Source of the DNA: a virus | IMG/VR virus record: IMGVR_UViG_2124908038_000006 | Span: 1 to 42,124 of that record | DNA length: 42,124 bases | Strand: one strand, 5' to 3' | Shown here: piece after piece, positions 24,701-32,895 of the stretch | Layout of the letters: every line of letters begins with the position of its first letter | Numbering within the stretch: position 1 is the stretch's first letter | Position numbers and translations under genes: made by a program | The notes under the pieces: generated by a model | The model's database searches: none | Seen by the model: only the letters and a program-made list of their open reading frames with translations | Told to the model about the DNA's origin: nothing

Positions 24701-27064
24701 GATGCGTTCAAGGTTTCGGATAACTACTTCCGTGTTGACGTTCCGAATCTTGGTTTAACTAAGTACTTCGGAAGCATCGACGAGGCCAAAGCGTTTTTAG
24801 ATTCCGATCTTGGCAATATCAAGAACTTGAAGAGCATTGCGTTCAGTAAAAATCTGTCTCTGTTCTATAACAATGCCAACGGTGGATTTATTCTTAGCGA
24901 TGGAACAAACATACTCAATGCTGCTTCGAAAGACGATGTAATGAAAATTTTTCGAAGCTATCCCGATGCTCCTGGAGCCAGAGAAGTCTTTTCTGCTCTT
25001 GATCCACAAGCCGATGCACAAGTAAAGGACGTCATCTCGAAGCTCGATCCGAATATTAATAAGGAATGGAAATCGAGTGATTTTGGAAAGAACATGCATC
25101 GGTGGAATACAGGCATGGTTGATCCAGATATTCCTGAAAATATTCGAAGATCGTTACTTGCTGACGTAGGCCATGCGATAAGAAACTTCTCATCGTCGCA
25201 TGATCGATTTACTGAGGGAACAATAAACCAAGAACTTGGACTTAAGCAACTTGGTATGCATCGTGGATCGGTAAAGCGAGGCTGGGAAGCGCAACATCTA
25301 CAAACATCTTGGGATGATAAAGTTATTATGAATATTTTCTCCGACGAGCATGGAAGAATAATGCCTATAGAACGACGCGAGGCCATCATAGCGTACAAGG
25401 AAGCTCAAGGAATGCCAGAGAACTTGCCACGGGCAAAGGCTATTTATGGAGAACTCTCTTCTCATGAGCAAGCGCAACTTGCCCGATTCAATACGTATTC
25501 AGATAAGCTATTTGAACGTTTTTCTATCGATCCTGATACTTACGTAAAAGGATTCGTTTCTCATGTTAGACAATATGTGATGAATAACTGGGAAGAATCC
25601 TCTATCGCAGTAAGCGCTGACGAGATCCTTCAGAAAGCTTACAATGGAAATGTTCCACCTAAGATAAGCGCATACTTTCGAAACGAGCGTGCAGAAGCAA
25701 TAATCGACGCTACCATGGAAAACGATCCAATAAAAATATTCCACCATTATGTAGATCAAGGCAACAAGGAAATGTTCCTCAAACAACCGATGCAGGATAT
25801 GCTTGATTACATGAGAAACAATAAAGATAACATTCCACGAGACGTAATCGGACATGTGATGTGGGATTTACACTCAATGGCAGGTTATCACGAGATAGAA
25901 GGTATGGCACAAGCAGAAGCGTTACTCGGTGCAATACATAAGAATGTTCTAGCGCGTATTCCGATTGTTAATAAGTTCCTTAAGCCTACAGACGCTGCTA
26001 CGGGAACCAATATGTTTCGTGATGTCATGTCGGTACCATATATTGGATTGATAGGATTCAGAGCTTGGCCGGCAGTAAGAAACTTAATTGGAGTATATCA
26101 GACTTTAGCTCCAAGAATAGGTATAGAACCTGTAGCAAATGCTTTGGCTAAAGTGATCGGTCCCAAAGGAAAAGATATCCTACTTCGACTTCGATCTGAA
26201 GGAACGTTACTAAATAGCATACCATCTACAATTGAGCTTAGTTCCGGAACAGTTTCCAAAATAGCTCGTAAAACATCGAGTTGGATATCTTCGTCTGACG
26301 ACTTGGTTCGTGCAACGGCTGCGATTACGGGCGAAAATATGCTAAACGATGGAATAAGAAACTGGAATAATAATGCTTTCAAGGGCGACATACAAAAGTT
26401 CAAGAACTTTTCAGGATTGAAGTCAATTCAAGTAACAGATAGCGCACTCGTAGATAAGATTGCTGAGCTCGCCACGTCAGGAGATGCGCTTAAGATACAA
26501 GAAGCTAAGCAACTTTTTGGTAAAAAGCTAGCTGATGAAACGTCGCCTGAGTTTGCACAATATGCGCAGCCGCATATGTATTCCGGAAACATACTTGGAT
26601 ATCTAATCGGCCGCATGGGAACTTGGTCAACATTGTATCGAGAGAACATTTATCGTGGATGGCAGAATGCTCAAGGAATCGCCGATAAAGCCGCGTTTGC
26701 AACTCGATTTATGTCTGTTGGATTGGGTATCGCCGGAGGATGCGCGCTACTTGGAATCAATGGCAATGACTTTATTCCTGGATATGGTGGACTATTTGGC
26801 GGCGGTCCGCATTCGCAAATGGCTATAGACGCATTACAATCACCAAGTACTTACGCTCAAGGAACCGCGGCTAGAAAAAGTCTTGAAAAAGCACTTCTAT
26901 TCACAGTTTACAACGAAAAGTCAGGACAACTTGAGCTTAATTATCCAAGTTCCTTGCCTGGATCGCTCACAGCGCATTATGGAAAGCAATTCCTTGATGC
27001 CATGGACCAAGGCGACTTATGGAAAATGATTCTGGCTGCGACTTCTACGCCGATTCGGAGATAG
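21758..27064 (+). CDS. Giant internal virion / DNA ejection protein, 1768 aa
   Basis: This is the third and largest ejection-type gene (gp16-like in position). It has no lysozyme or transglycosylase motif at the N-terminus, unlike T7 gp16. An Ala/Gly-rich hydrophobic stretch (about 180-308) could insert in the host membrane. Residues about 500-630 read like a polyvalent-protein/ADP-ribosyltransferase-type domain (GGQAYHVKLDL, then QNGFDGYFD, then FPSRMKWI). A degenerate beta-beta-helix module seems to occur four times (about 830-1075). The C-terminal 500 residues are helical with further hydrophobic parts (about 1640-1660). Enzymatic activity is unproven. Confidence 0.7.
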   Translation: MDQNLSNIFSQMNSDPDFISLNYQQQFNIRAAVAGKVAAQDVNFQLLSPDQQQSIISQSAFQSPSLQDKNLENIVNGIVSKAKQGDQQALENVNELANMNASARSSTIITAAAKIQASLFPGFAAAQFGSSPESLTGSSLKSLMDGNDAAKLSIYFGELPDRDPIFAQMKPTSTKILGFVDFPTGGTAIAASVGSLIDSIPFIMGPAGAAEKAGVGIAKGIAEKTASRFIATGSKIVIPALTSTIGAGIGQVAQQNALAAVSSNPDLYTNTANKIASTFGQGAAVNFMLALGFRAIPSAIVTGTRTAKKIFGGQVIDKTLASTGSLWWKKATDPSALDEAVRASGGTPGIPTENVLSLNPFVRDSTWIRNYATEAASRDMSTLDLRPLDQIAIASNDMPDVIFAPKDWSKPTDSGFNIWETKVDKVNKKLTFLNTGEADNLGDLRSKLSDMFSSRFDGINDASRPNSMVASQTLIIQGKLQALNAKAYDPFPEIVDKGFTRPSLRGYLSPTEAQDAAYASIANGGQAYHVKLDLTSDMVNRIADNKPFMIDGTPLKAMSVAPEEANALAIIAHPATPEALRASQVFVLKSIKENAGWTEAEARKFFLVQNGFDGYFDANTGMIETLFPSRMKWITDQFDKSTGKLLPKRAQDIANSGALGSKIALQAKIESSIGKESLIANPQVLANIATSKFKGTLDPVSVQNFVKQISDAKGIDNAGIQVRRIAGATDLLGKDTKLSSKIIKNADGSITVNIPERITSFTAQKKFVNDMMSGIDKIGIKNAPEGKFEAIRSRQLSKAIDVAPSRFVLPFENEAANLTWLQSIAKSEFGNASLVKNPHGGYALVDASNKVQGTFKDLFEARDSMFTASLDEKFIRGDLYKQGYKLTGKKGSTYTISGPGIKTSITGNSIQDLLKQIDYKPSKISNRFAPRDVEITPDKTIATFDGKSLIANPHDLANAMAKFENPDELANMVNVVHRNTGDAFKVSDNYFRVDVPNLGLTKYFGSIDEAKAFLDSDLGNIKNLKSIAFSKNLSLFYNNANGGFILSDGTNILNAASKDDVMKIFRSYPDAPGAREVFSALDPQADAQVKDVISKLDPNINKEWKSSDFGKNMHRWNTGMVDPDIPENIRRSLLADVGHAIRNFSSSHDRFTEGTINQELGLKQLGMHRGSVKRGWEAQHLQTSWDDKVIMNIFSDEHGRIMPIERREAIIAYKEAQGMPENLPRAKAIYGELSSHEQAQLARFNTYSDKLFERFSIDPDTYVKGFVSHVRQYVMNNWEESSIAVSADEILQKAYNGNVPPKISAYFRNERAEAIIDATMENDPIKIFHHYVDQGNKEMFLKQPMQDMLDYMRNNKDNIPRDVIGHVMWDLHSMAGYHEIEGMAQAEALLGAIHKNVLARIPIVNKFLKPTDAATGTNMFRDVMSVPYIGLIGFRAWPAVRNLIGVYQTLAPRIGIEPVANALAKVIGPKGKDILLRLRSEGTLLNSIPSTIELSSGTVSKIARKTSSWISSSDDLVRATAAITGENMLNDGIRNWNNNAFKGDIQKFKNFSGLKSIQVTDSALVDKIAELATSGDALKIQEAKQLFGKKLADETSPEFAQYAQPHMYSGNILGYLIGRMGTWSTLYRENIYRGWQNAQGIADKAAFATRFMSVGLGIAGGCALLGINGNDFIPGYGGLFGGGPHSQMAIDALQSPSTYAQGTAARKSLEKALLFTVYNEKSGQLELNYPSSLPGSLTAHYGKQFLDAMDQGDLWKMILAATSTPIRR
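23784..23805 (+). repeat. 22-bp exact direct repeat, copy 1
   Basis: This sequence recurs at 24597-24618, 813 bases away (271 codons), in the same reading frame of the giant virion gene. Both copies encode SLIANP and the match continues at protein level as LANxxxxKF. It suggests an internal duplication of a short helical module. Confidence 0.75.
24597..24618 (+). repeat. 22-bp exact direct repeat, copy 2
   Basis: Second copy of the repeat at 23784-23805, at about residue 947 of the giant virion protein. The identity at DNA level is higher than the neighbouring protein similarity would require, so the duplication or a conversion may be recent. Confidence 0.75.
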
Positions 27065-27065
27065 G

Positions 27066-27443
27066 TTACTCGTTTGGATACTGCATTCCAGGAGATCCAT
27101 GGCGTTCTACTTGTACTCGCCCATGCTTTTTGTCGTGGCACTCTCGACATAGTATATGAAGATCGTATGTCTTAGGGAATCCGTTTTTTCTTAGCCAAGC
27201 GTAAAATCTATTTCCTCCAGGAGATTGATGACCATAATGGAATACTAAATCTCTTTGCTTATTCCCTCCGCCATTGATATGGTCAAGCTCGAGAGATTCA
27301 ATATTTTCATTATTACACATAGCGCATTTTCCACCGTATGCGGCAATTGTTTCTTTTTTGAGCTTAGCTCTATATCGCTGTTGCCGCTCGCGTTTTGCGC
27401 TTGGATGTGATTTATCCCACTCAACACTCCGTTTTCCGGGCAT
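27066..27443 (-). CDS. HNH endonuclease
   Basis: The 125-residue protein has a basic N-terminus (about 15-35) and a zinc-stabilised HNH core. CAMC (40-43) is followed by the LELDHINGGG strand with the first catalytic His, and by LCREC plus the final HDKKHGR. It cuts DNA; homing or packaging-associated nicking are the usual roles of free-standing phage HNH proteins. AAGGAG lies seven bases before the ATG. It is the last gene of the minus-strand block, and its stop lies one base from the stop of the giant virion gene. Confidence 0.85.
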   Translation of the reverse strand: MPGKRSVEWDKSHPSAKRERQQRYRAKLKKETIAAYGGKCAMCNNENIESLELDHINGGGNKQRDLVFHYGHQSPGGNRFYAWLRKNGFPKTYDLHILCRECHDKKHGRVQVERHGSPGMQYPNE

Positions 27444-28044
27444 TCGATATCTCCTTGATGCGTTTTGCGAAAAGCTCGATCGATGGAATTATCGCAGTAA
27501 TTTCGTAAGCTGGATCGGGAAAAGCGATCTTTCCTTGTAATGCTGCGCGCTCGGAATAACGATCGATCAGGTATTTATATTCAACGAGATTCTTAGTCTC
27601 AAATACTTTGCCTTCAATATCTTCAAGGCTAAGGTCAAGCTTTCGTAAATCAGGCAGCAATCGTAAAATCTTTGCCGCTTGCTTTCGCCGGCGATAAAAA
27701 TAGCATTTTACCGTGTCAGCACTGGCGCCAGATAGCCTTTCAATTTCTTTCAATCCGCCGTAGAGAGCGATCTCTGGTATTTCCTTGCTATGGTCTTGGA
27801 GCCAAAGAGCAAAGTTTGAGTAAAGTCTTTTCGGATTATACGATACTTTTTCGGGCATAGAAATCCGCTTCTGTTGTGGAATGTGGTATCGATCCAGAAC
27901 ATTCTTAACCGTATCCTTGGAAATGTTACACGCTTTTCCGACGAGCCTTAGACTTCCAAAGTGCGCATAGGCCGCAAGAACTTTCTGGACACTTATGCCA
28001 CGGCGGACAATTTTCAATTCTTTTCGATCATATTCATCGCTCAT
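27421..28044 (-). CDS. Double helix-turn-helix DNA-binding protein
   Basis: Two HTH-like segments are visible in 207 residues: VGKACNISKDTVKNVLDRY (about 35-53) and IERLSGASADTVKCYFYRRR (about 101-120). The C-terminal half is helical and charged. It probably binds specific DNA, as a regulator or as a partner of the HNH enzyme whose start lies within its last codons (23-bp overlap). The ATG follows GAGGAGAAATAAC at the end of the previous gene. No exact family is recognised. Confidence 0.65.
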   Translation of the reverse strand: MSDEYDRKELKIVRRGISVQKVLAAYAHFGSLRLVGKACNISKDTVKNVLDRYHIPQQKRISMPEKVSYNPKRLYSNFALWLQDHSKEIPEIALYGGLKEIERLSGASADTVKCYFYRRRKQAAKILRLLPDLRKLDLSLEDIEGKVFETKNLVEYKYLIDRYSERAALQGKIAFPDPAYEITAIIPSIELFAKRIKEISNARKTEC

Positions 28045-28045
28045 G

Positions 28046-29512
28046 TTATTTCTCCTCGCCTTCGGTTCCTAGCCAACGCTCTCCACACCATTTGTATATT
28101 TCCTTAGTATTTGTACTCGGATAGCTTCGTATAGATCCATTCAATAATATCTCGATTTTGCCTTCTTCACTGAGCATCGTCAAGCCTTCTCGTAGCTCGG
28201 CAGCAGTAAACTTACCATGACGTTGGAGCTTTATGCGTTCAAGCTCATTCCGCGTTCGGATGTATTCCTCAAGTCTACCGATAAACGGTTTCATGTCGCC
28301 CTCGAATCCTCGGACCATAGGCAATGCTTGGAACCAAGTTTTCTTGATAATCATAATCGCATCTTTTACATCTTGAAGATCGATGATTCTATCTCTCGAA
28401 TCGTATCGTTGTACTCGAAGCAATAACGCAACCTTTAGCACAAGAACGTTTACTCGACTTTTCAATCCTTGATATTGCGAATCGGATTCGAGCTCGTCTC
28501 GCCATCGATCATACCAGCGATTATAATACTCATCTGCATCAGGCGACATATCGAACTCGCCGATAGTATTTCGAGCTATCCACTCAAGACGTTTAGATAA
28601 CTCATCTTGCGTCGGGGCGCTGGGAACAGTTCTCGGTCTAGCAAAGCGTCTTCCTTCGGTCTTAGGACAATAGACAAGCACCGTTCGAGATAGAAAACCA
28701 TCGCTTCGTGTGCCTTCATTGAGACTTGATCGAAAGCCAGTAAGCGTTGTTCCGGCAATCAACGTCGTATAGAGATACTTAAGCTCGACTCGCTTACGTT
28801 TTACTGTCCGCCAAGAAAACGGTCGCTCGCAATCGTAAAGAGCTAGAAGATTTTCCATGAGTCCGGTGTTATATTTTTGTTGACCCGCAAACGTAGCGAA
28901 CTCATGCGCGATGATCGCTGCTTCGGAAGTCTTTGAGTACCATAAGGGTCGATTTGTCTTTGGGTCAATTTTGCGCTCACCCTTAGCGTCCTTGAAGTAA
29001 AACCCTTGTACACCTTTTGGCTCCTTAGACTTTGGATGCATACCTTCGAGAAGAGCTTCAGGACTGGCCTTGTCCGCGACGATATTTATAGTTTTCATAA
29101 TTTTGAAATCCGGATCGTCGATAAAATCCACAAAGTGCTCTAGAATCTCAGTTGCGTCATTGATCGCCTCGGTCTTGTGCGCTATTCCTGGAGGACCGAC
29201 AAGGATGCAATAGAAATTGGCCCATAGACGCTTGGGTCCGAACTTTATCCAGGCTTCACGTTTTACGGTCGAAGATAAAATAAACAACGTTGTCCATATC
29301 GTGAATAAAGTTGTTATCTCTTTTCCTCGATGACGGTAAACGCAATCGGTTATAAAGCCTTTTCTTTTTGGCAAAATATCGTCATCCGGATCGGAATTCC
29401 AGAATACGTGTTTATCCTTCGATTCATCGAAGGGAATTGGCGCATCGGCTGCGTTAAGCTTAGACTTTGGCAAGCTTGGCGTTGGCTTTCTTCGTATTGG
29501 TCCACTTTTCAT
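28046..29512 (-). CDS. DUF3987-like replication ATPase
   Basis: A 488-residue protein with a P-loop variant LVGPPGIAHKTEA (about 108-120). A middle region with ALYDCERPFSW is followed by the phrase GTRSDGFLSRTVLVYC, characteristic of the DUF3987 family. The charged C-terminus is helical. DUF3987 proteins are often linked to primase/helicase functions in phages and plasmids. The start overlaps the polymerase palm gene by 53 bases and has only a weak ribosome site (GGTAAG), which suggests coupled translation. A replicative helicase of DnaB type is absent from the window, so this may take that role. Confidence 0.7.
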   Translation of the reverse strand: MKSGPIRRKPTPSLPKSKLNAADAPIPFDESKDKHVFWNSDPDDDILPKRKGFITDCVYRHRGKEITTLFTIWTTLFILSSTVKREAWIKFGPKRLWANFYCILVGPPGIAHKTEAINDATEILEHFVDFIDDPDFKIMKTINIVADKASPEALLEGMHPKSKEPKGVQGFYFKDAKGERKIDPKTNRPLWYSKTSEAAIIAHEFATFAGQQKYNTGLMENLLALYDCERPFSWRTVKRKRVELKYLYTTLIAGTTLTGFRSSLNEGTRSDGFLSRTVLVYCPKTEGRRFARPRTVPSAPTQDELSKRLEWIARNTIGEFDMSPDADEYYNRWYDRWRDELESDSQYQGLKSRVNVLVLKVALLLRVQRYDSRDRIIDLQDVKDAIMIIKKTWFQALPMVRGFEGDMKPFIGRLEEYIRTRNELERIKLQRHGKFTAAELREGLTMLSEEGKIEILLNGSIRSYPSTNTKEIYKWCGERWLGTEGEEK

Positions 29513-30275
29513 AGCTTACCATTTCCCCTAGTGATGCTATTGAAACTTCGATATCGACAGGAAATACGATATCTCTGTTCCAGAGATGACGCGGCTTTTC
29601 CATAATGCTTTTGAGCTTTCTAGCACAAGTGTCAACGTCTTTAATCAAACATTCGATTACGATTGAGTCATGAACCATGGATACAAGCTTCCAGTCTTCA
29701 TGCTTAAGGCACTCTTCGTACATGTCGATTAAACTTTCGTTCGCAATATCGCCAGCAGCAGATTGAATACGAGTATTTATTCCTTCGCGAGCTATCTCTT
29801 CGAACGTTCCAAGAAAAAAGCGCTTTCTTCCAGTTGCTGTGACGCATGTTCGCGTATCGCAAGCGGTTTTGGCCGCTTCCTTGAAACCGGCATTCAATCC
29901 TGGATGGGCTTCAAAGTACTTACGATCGGCTGTTCTAAATTGTGCCATAGTCAAGTTTACTTCAGGAACCTCGGCGCTTACTTTTTCGTATATCCCCCGA
30001 ACTCCGCCACCGTATGACCGACCAAAAACGAATATTTTAGCCGCACGGCGGATTGTTTTCCAGTCCTTATGCGTCTTGTCTATGTTAAACATTACCTTTG
30101 TATTCTCGTCGTGGATGTTTTTTCCTTCGGCGAACATCTTTTGCAACGGTTTGTCGTCAAAGTCAAAGGCCATTACGCGCAATTCTAGATTTGAAAAATC
30201 ACCCTGGACAAAGGCATGATTAGCTTCAGGAACGAATACTTTCTTCGCTTCAGGGGGAATGTTTTGTGCGTTCAT
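29460..30275 (-). CDS. DNA polymerase family A, fingers-palm catalytic part (separate frame)
   Basis: The 271 residues hold all three polymerase motifs. Motif A is GDFSNLELRVMA (about 26-37). Motif B/O-helix is RRAAKIFVFGRSYGG (about 75-89) with the Lys, Phe and Tyr positions kept. Motif C is SMVHDSIVIE (about 212-221). The N-terminal QNIP phrase continues directly from the TGRLAS motif that ends the upstream gene. Joining the frames by skipping one base at the TAA stop would give an uninterrupted polymerase. As read, it starts with ATG one base after that stop (TAACATG), behind a G-rich weak ribosome site. It may be a real second subunit, a frameshift product, or show an assembly error. Confidence 0.85.
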   Translation of the reverse strand: MNAQNIPPEAKKVFVPEANHAFVQGDFSNLELRVMAFDFDDKPLQKMFAEGKNIHDENTKVMFNIDKTHKDWKTIRRAAKIFVFGRSYGGGVRGIYEKVSAEVPEVNLTMAQFRTADRKYFEAHPGLNAGFKEAAKTACDTRTCVTATGRKRFFLGTFEEIAREGINTRIQSAAGDIANESLIDMYEECLKHEDWKLVSMVHDSIVIECLIKDVDTCARKLKSIMEKPRHLWNRDIVFPVDIEVSIASLGEMVSYEKWTNTKKANAKLAKV

Positions 30276-30276
30276 G

Positions 30277-32106
30277 TTACTCGTCCCCGCCTGAAGCTAA
30301 TCGGCCCGTTGCGGTTCCAAATATCTTATACAACGGGTGCACTCGACTATCGGGACCGGTACCAAAATCGGTATAGGTTGACAAAAGCTTTGCCGTTTTT
30401 TGGCGCTTTTCAAACAGAACGAGTACAGAGCGTAAAAGTTCCAGTTCCTCGAGTCTTTTCTTATGCTCTATTGTAGGCTTTCTAAACTTCGAAACCATTT
30501 CAATCTCGGTTGTCGCAGCTAATCGACAGAGTAATAATGCTTTTGCGTCTTTCGAAAATCCTGTCTTATTGCGTTTAGTTTTAGACTTGGACTTAGCCAA
30601 CGGTTTTACCGTATCGTAAAACTTTACTTTAGATTCGAGCTCGGAATACTTTTTAGTGCTCTTCTTTTTACCACAGTTATCAATATCATAACTGTGATAT
30701 TCTTCTAGCCATTTTTGCATGCTTCTCGGAAGTTCTCCATAAAACCAATACGATAAGTGATGCGGGCTTTGAAGACTAAAGTCTTCGGGAAGCTGGCCCA
30801 AAGTTCGTAATTGTAATTCATAATCAGCAAGTTCTTTTTCAAGCTCTTTTTTCCATTTTCTAAGCCTATTTCGATCAAGCAATAGGCCATTGTATGTTAA
30901 TTCAAGCGTAGGGCGGATAAGTCTTAGCGAGTAATTATAATAGATATGCTCTGTCCCGGTTTCTTTAAGGTCTTGCAGAAGCGGTGATAATATTTGATGA
31001 AGTACCACTGAATCTCGGCAATTATAGGTACGTAATTCAATATCAGGCGTTTCGCGCATTCGCGGAAACTTGAGTTTAATGTCTTTCCAGAAAGGCGTTG
31101 CTCCATATATGGAAACGATATATCCGAGATTGTGCGGAAGTTCCGGATGAATAGCGTGGTGAATAAGTAAAACATCATGCGCTATTCTTCCGATATGAAA
31201 ACCGTTAGCTTCAAGAACGCTTACGTCGAATGGCGCGTTCTGATACATAGTTGGACATTTTTCAAGGATGTCAGATAGACAATTCTTAACTCGATTCAAG
31301 TCTCCGTTTTTCCAGTACGGAACAAACCCTTGGGAATAAAACGGAATCGAAAACGCTTCTTCGCCTGAAAGTGCAAGACTCATAACGAATATCTCTGCTT
31401 CGTAATATGTCAACGCCGTAGTTTCGGTGTCGACGCCAAGTAGCGGCTTTCGTTTCAAGATATCTTTTGTTCTTGCTTCGATATCGCGTACAGTCGGAAA
31501 GAGTAAAAAATCTTCCTTTGGTGGAGTGTATCCATTTTGTGCAATATCGACTGCTTTTTCGATATCGTTAACGCATGTGGGCTCTTCGCCCCATTCGCCG
31601 TGAATAATAAAGCTTGGATGAAACGTAGGGATAGACCAAAAAGTGTGTCCTGCGATTTTAGTCTCATAAACGCTTCCCCGAACTTTATGTATCGATCCTT
31701 CGATGCCTAGTGCTGCTGTAGGCTTAGCTCCGAGCGGAACAAGCGTTCGAACGCCAAGATCATAAAGTTTCGATAGCTCTTCTTCGAGCCCTGGTTGGCA
31801 AGATTCAAGAGCTTCTATTCCTTCAGAAGAGTCAAGATTGTTCTCTGGCGGTCGGCAGTTTACTAAGTTTAGCAAATAAGCGTTTTGTCTGTATATTCCG
31901 GCTTTCGCCAAAATACGATCCAGTTCCTGTCCCGCCGAGCCGACGAAAGGATGCCCAAGTTGGTCTTCGTCTTTGCCTGGAGCCTCGCCAATGAAAGCTA
32001 TTCGAGGTTTTTCACTGGCACTTTCCCCTCGGACTTTGTTGCAATACCCAGAAAGTGGACATTCTTTGCATCGGCTCTTTGTTCTTGTTATACGAAGCAG
32101 CTTCAT
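30277..32106 (-). CDS. Uracil-DNA glycosylase (family 4-like) fused to 3'-5' exonuclease and N-terminal part of family A DNA polymerase
   Basis: The ATG at 32106 follows GGAGATAAA and gives 609 residues (an upstream ATG at 32130 is less likely). Residues about 1-200 are a UDG: cysteines 13, 16, 84 and 103 sit where family 4 enzymes bind 4Fe-4S. GEAPG is at 40-44, HPFVGSAG follows, then CRPP at 84-87 and an FHPS motif near 165. Next comes a proofreading exonuclease with DTET, NAPFD and YNCRD motifs, so the active site looks complete. The polymerase thumb follows and ends at TATGRLASGGDE, just before the palm. It would remove uracil and proofread. UDG fused to PolA is known, for example in SPO1-like phages. 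Confidence 0.85.
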   Translation of the reverse strand: MKLLRITRTKSRCKECPLSGYCNKVRGESASEKPRIAFIGEAPGKDEDQLGHPFVGSAGQELDRILAKAGIYRQNAYLLNLVNCRPPENNLDSSEGIEALESCQPGLEEELSKLYDLGVRTLVPLGAKPTAALGIEGSIHKVRGSVYETKIAGHTFWSIPTFHPSFIIHGEWGEEPTCVNDIEKAVDIAQNGYTPPKEDFLLFPTVRDIEARTKDILKRKPLLGVDTETTALTYYEAEIFVMSLALSGEEAFSIPFYSQGFVPYWKNGDLNRVKNCLSDILEKCPTMYQNAPFDVSVLEANGFHIGRIAHDVLLIHHAIHPELPHNLGYIVSIYGATPFWKDIKLKFPRMRETPDIELRTYNCRDSVVLHQILSPLLQDLKETGTEHIYYNYSLRLIRPTLELTYNGLLLDRNRLRKWKKELEKELADYELQLRTLGQLPEDFSLQSPHHLSYWFYGELPRSMQKWLEEYHSYDIDNCGKKKSTKKYSELESKVKFYDTVKPLAKSKSKTKRNKTGFSKDAKALLLCRLAATTEIEMVSKFRKPTIEHKKRLEELELLRSVLVLFEKRQKTAKLLSTYTDFGTGPDSRVHPLYKIFGTATGRLASGGDE

Positions 32107-32119
32107 TTTATCTCCATGG

Positions 32120-32311
32120 TCAAAGAGCAATGGACATTATTTCTTCAGCAAGCGCTCGTGTACGCTCGCCAAGGCCAAATCGATCTACCAAAGGCATGAT
32201 GACATAGTTATAGAGATAATAGCCTTCGGATCCTTGGTCGGCGTAAGCTCGTTTGCAAGCTTTCAGATGCTCTTCAACTTCGGGCCAATTCTCGGTGCAA
32301 GCGTCAATCAT
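32120..32311 (-). CDS. Small hypothetical protein, 63 aa
   Basis: The ATG at 32311 forms an ATGA overlap with the previous stop and is preferred over a TTG at 32365. The product is acidic and helical with several Tyr. No motif recognised. It sits between a gene of unknown function and the polymerase, with 13 bases to the latter. Confidence 0.5.
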   Translation of the reverse strand: MIDACTENWPEVEEHLKACKRAYADQGSEGYYLYNYVIMPLVDRFGLGERTRALAEEIMSIAL

Positions 32312-32892
32312 GGGTTTTTGCCCATAGGAAATGCTACCGCGGTATAGTTTCCAATTACTCCCCAAGGGCGTTTCGCTTGAAAAACGAACGCCAATATTTT
32401 TGAACGAACTGCTGATGTTTGTAAATCACAATAGACATATCCCGGGACGTTCTGATTTACTTCAAATATGTCCGGCTCGATCAAAGTATCACCTATAGGC
32501 TCATAGCGTATTTCATTTACTTTGAAATTGGGCCAATTTTTATCGTGAATAAAAACCGTAAGATAGTTCACTTTCTCAAACCAAGATGCTCGGCGCTTTT
32601 CTCCTACCCAAGCAACAACGGTCATATTCCAATCGCGCAAAGTTCCGATCAGGGCCATCATTTCGGTCGCGTCGACAAGCTCGTCAAGTCTTGTGTCAAT
32701 CAAAACGCCTCGGATAGCTTGGGATTTTAGATCTAGTATTTCATAAGCTTCGTGAATCTTAGTTGCTAGCTCGGTCGAGTTAAGGGAAAAAGACTCGGGG
32801 TCGCTGTCGGCCCCGAGCTTTACGTGAAGGGCAAAGTGTCCTCCAAGCGTTCCCCCCTCGATCGGTTGATACCGAATATGGGAGATACGCAT
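32308..32892 (-). CDS. Hypothetical protein, 194 aa, in replication operon
   Basis: An alpha/beta protein with a central region of hydrophobic strands (RGVLIDTRLDE and TVVAWVGEK, about 60-100) that look like a Rossmann-type or radical-enzyme activating fold without catalytic motif. A GAGG lies six bases before the ATG. It is coupled to the next gene. No assignment is offered. Confidence 0.6.
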   Translation of the reverse strand: MRISHIRYQPIEGGTLGGHFALHVKLGADSDPESFSLNSTELATKIHEAYEILDLKSQAIRGVLIDTRLDELVDATEMMALIGTLRDWNMTVVAWVGEKRRASWFEKVNYLTVFIHDKNWPNFKVNEIRYEPIGDTLIEPDIFEVNQNVPGYVYCDLQTSAVRSKILAFVFQAKRPWGVIGNYTAVAFPMGKNP

Positions 32893-32895
32893 GGA

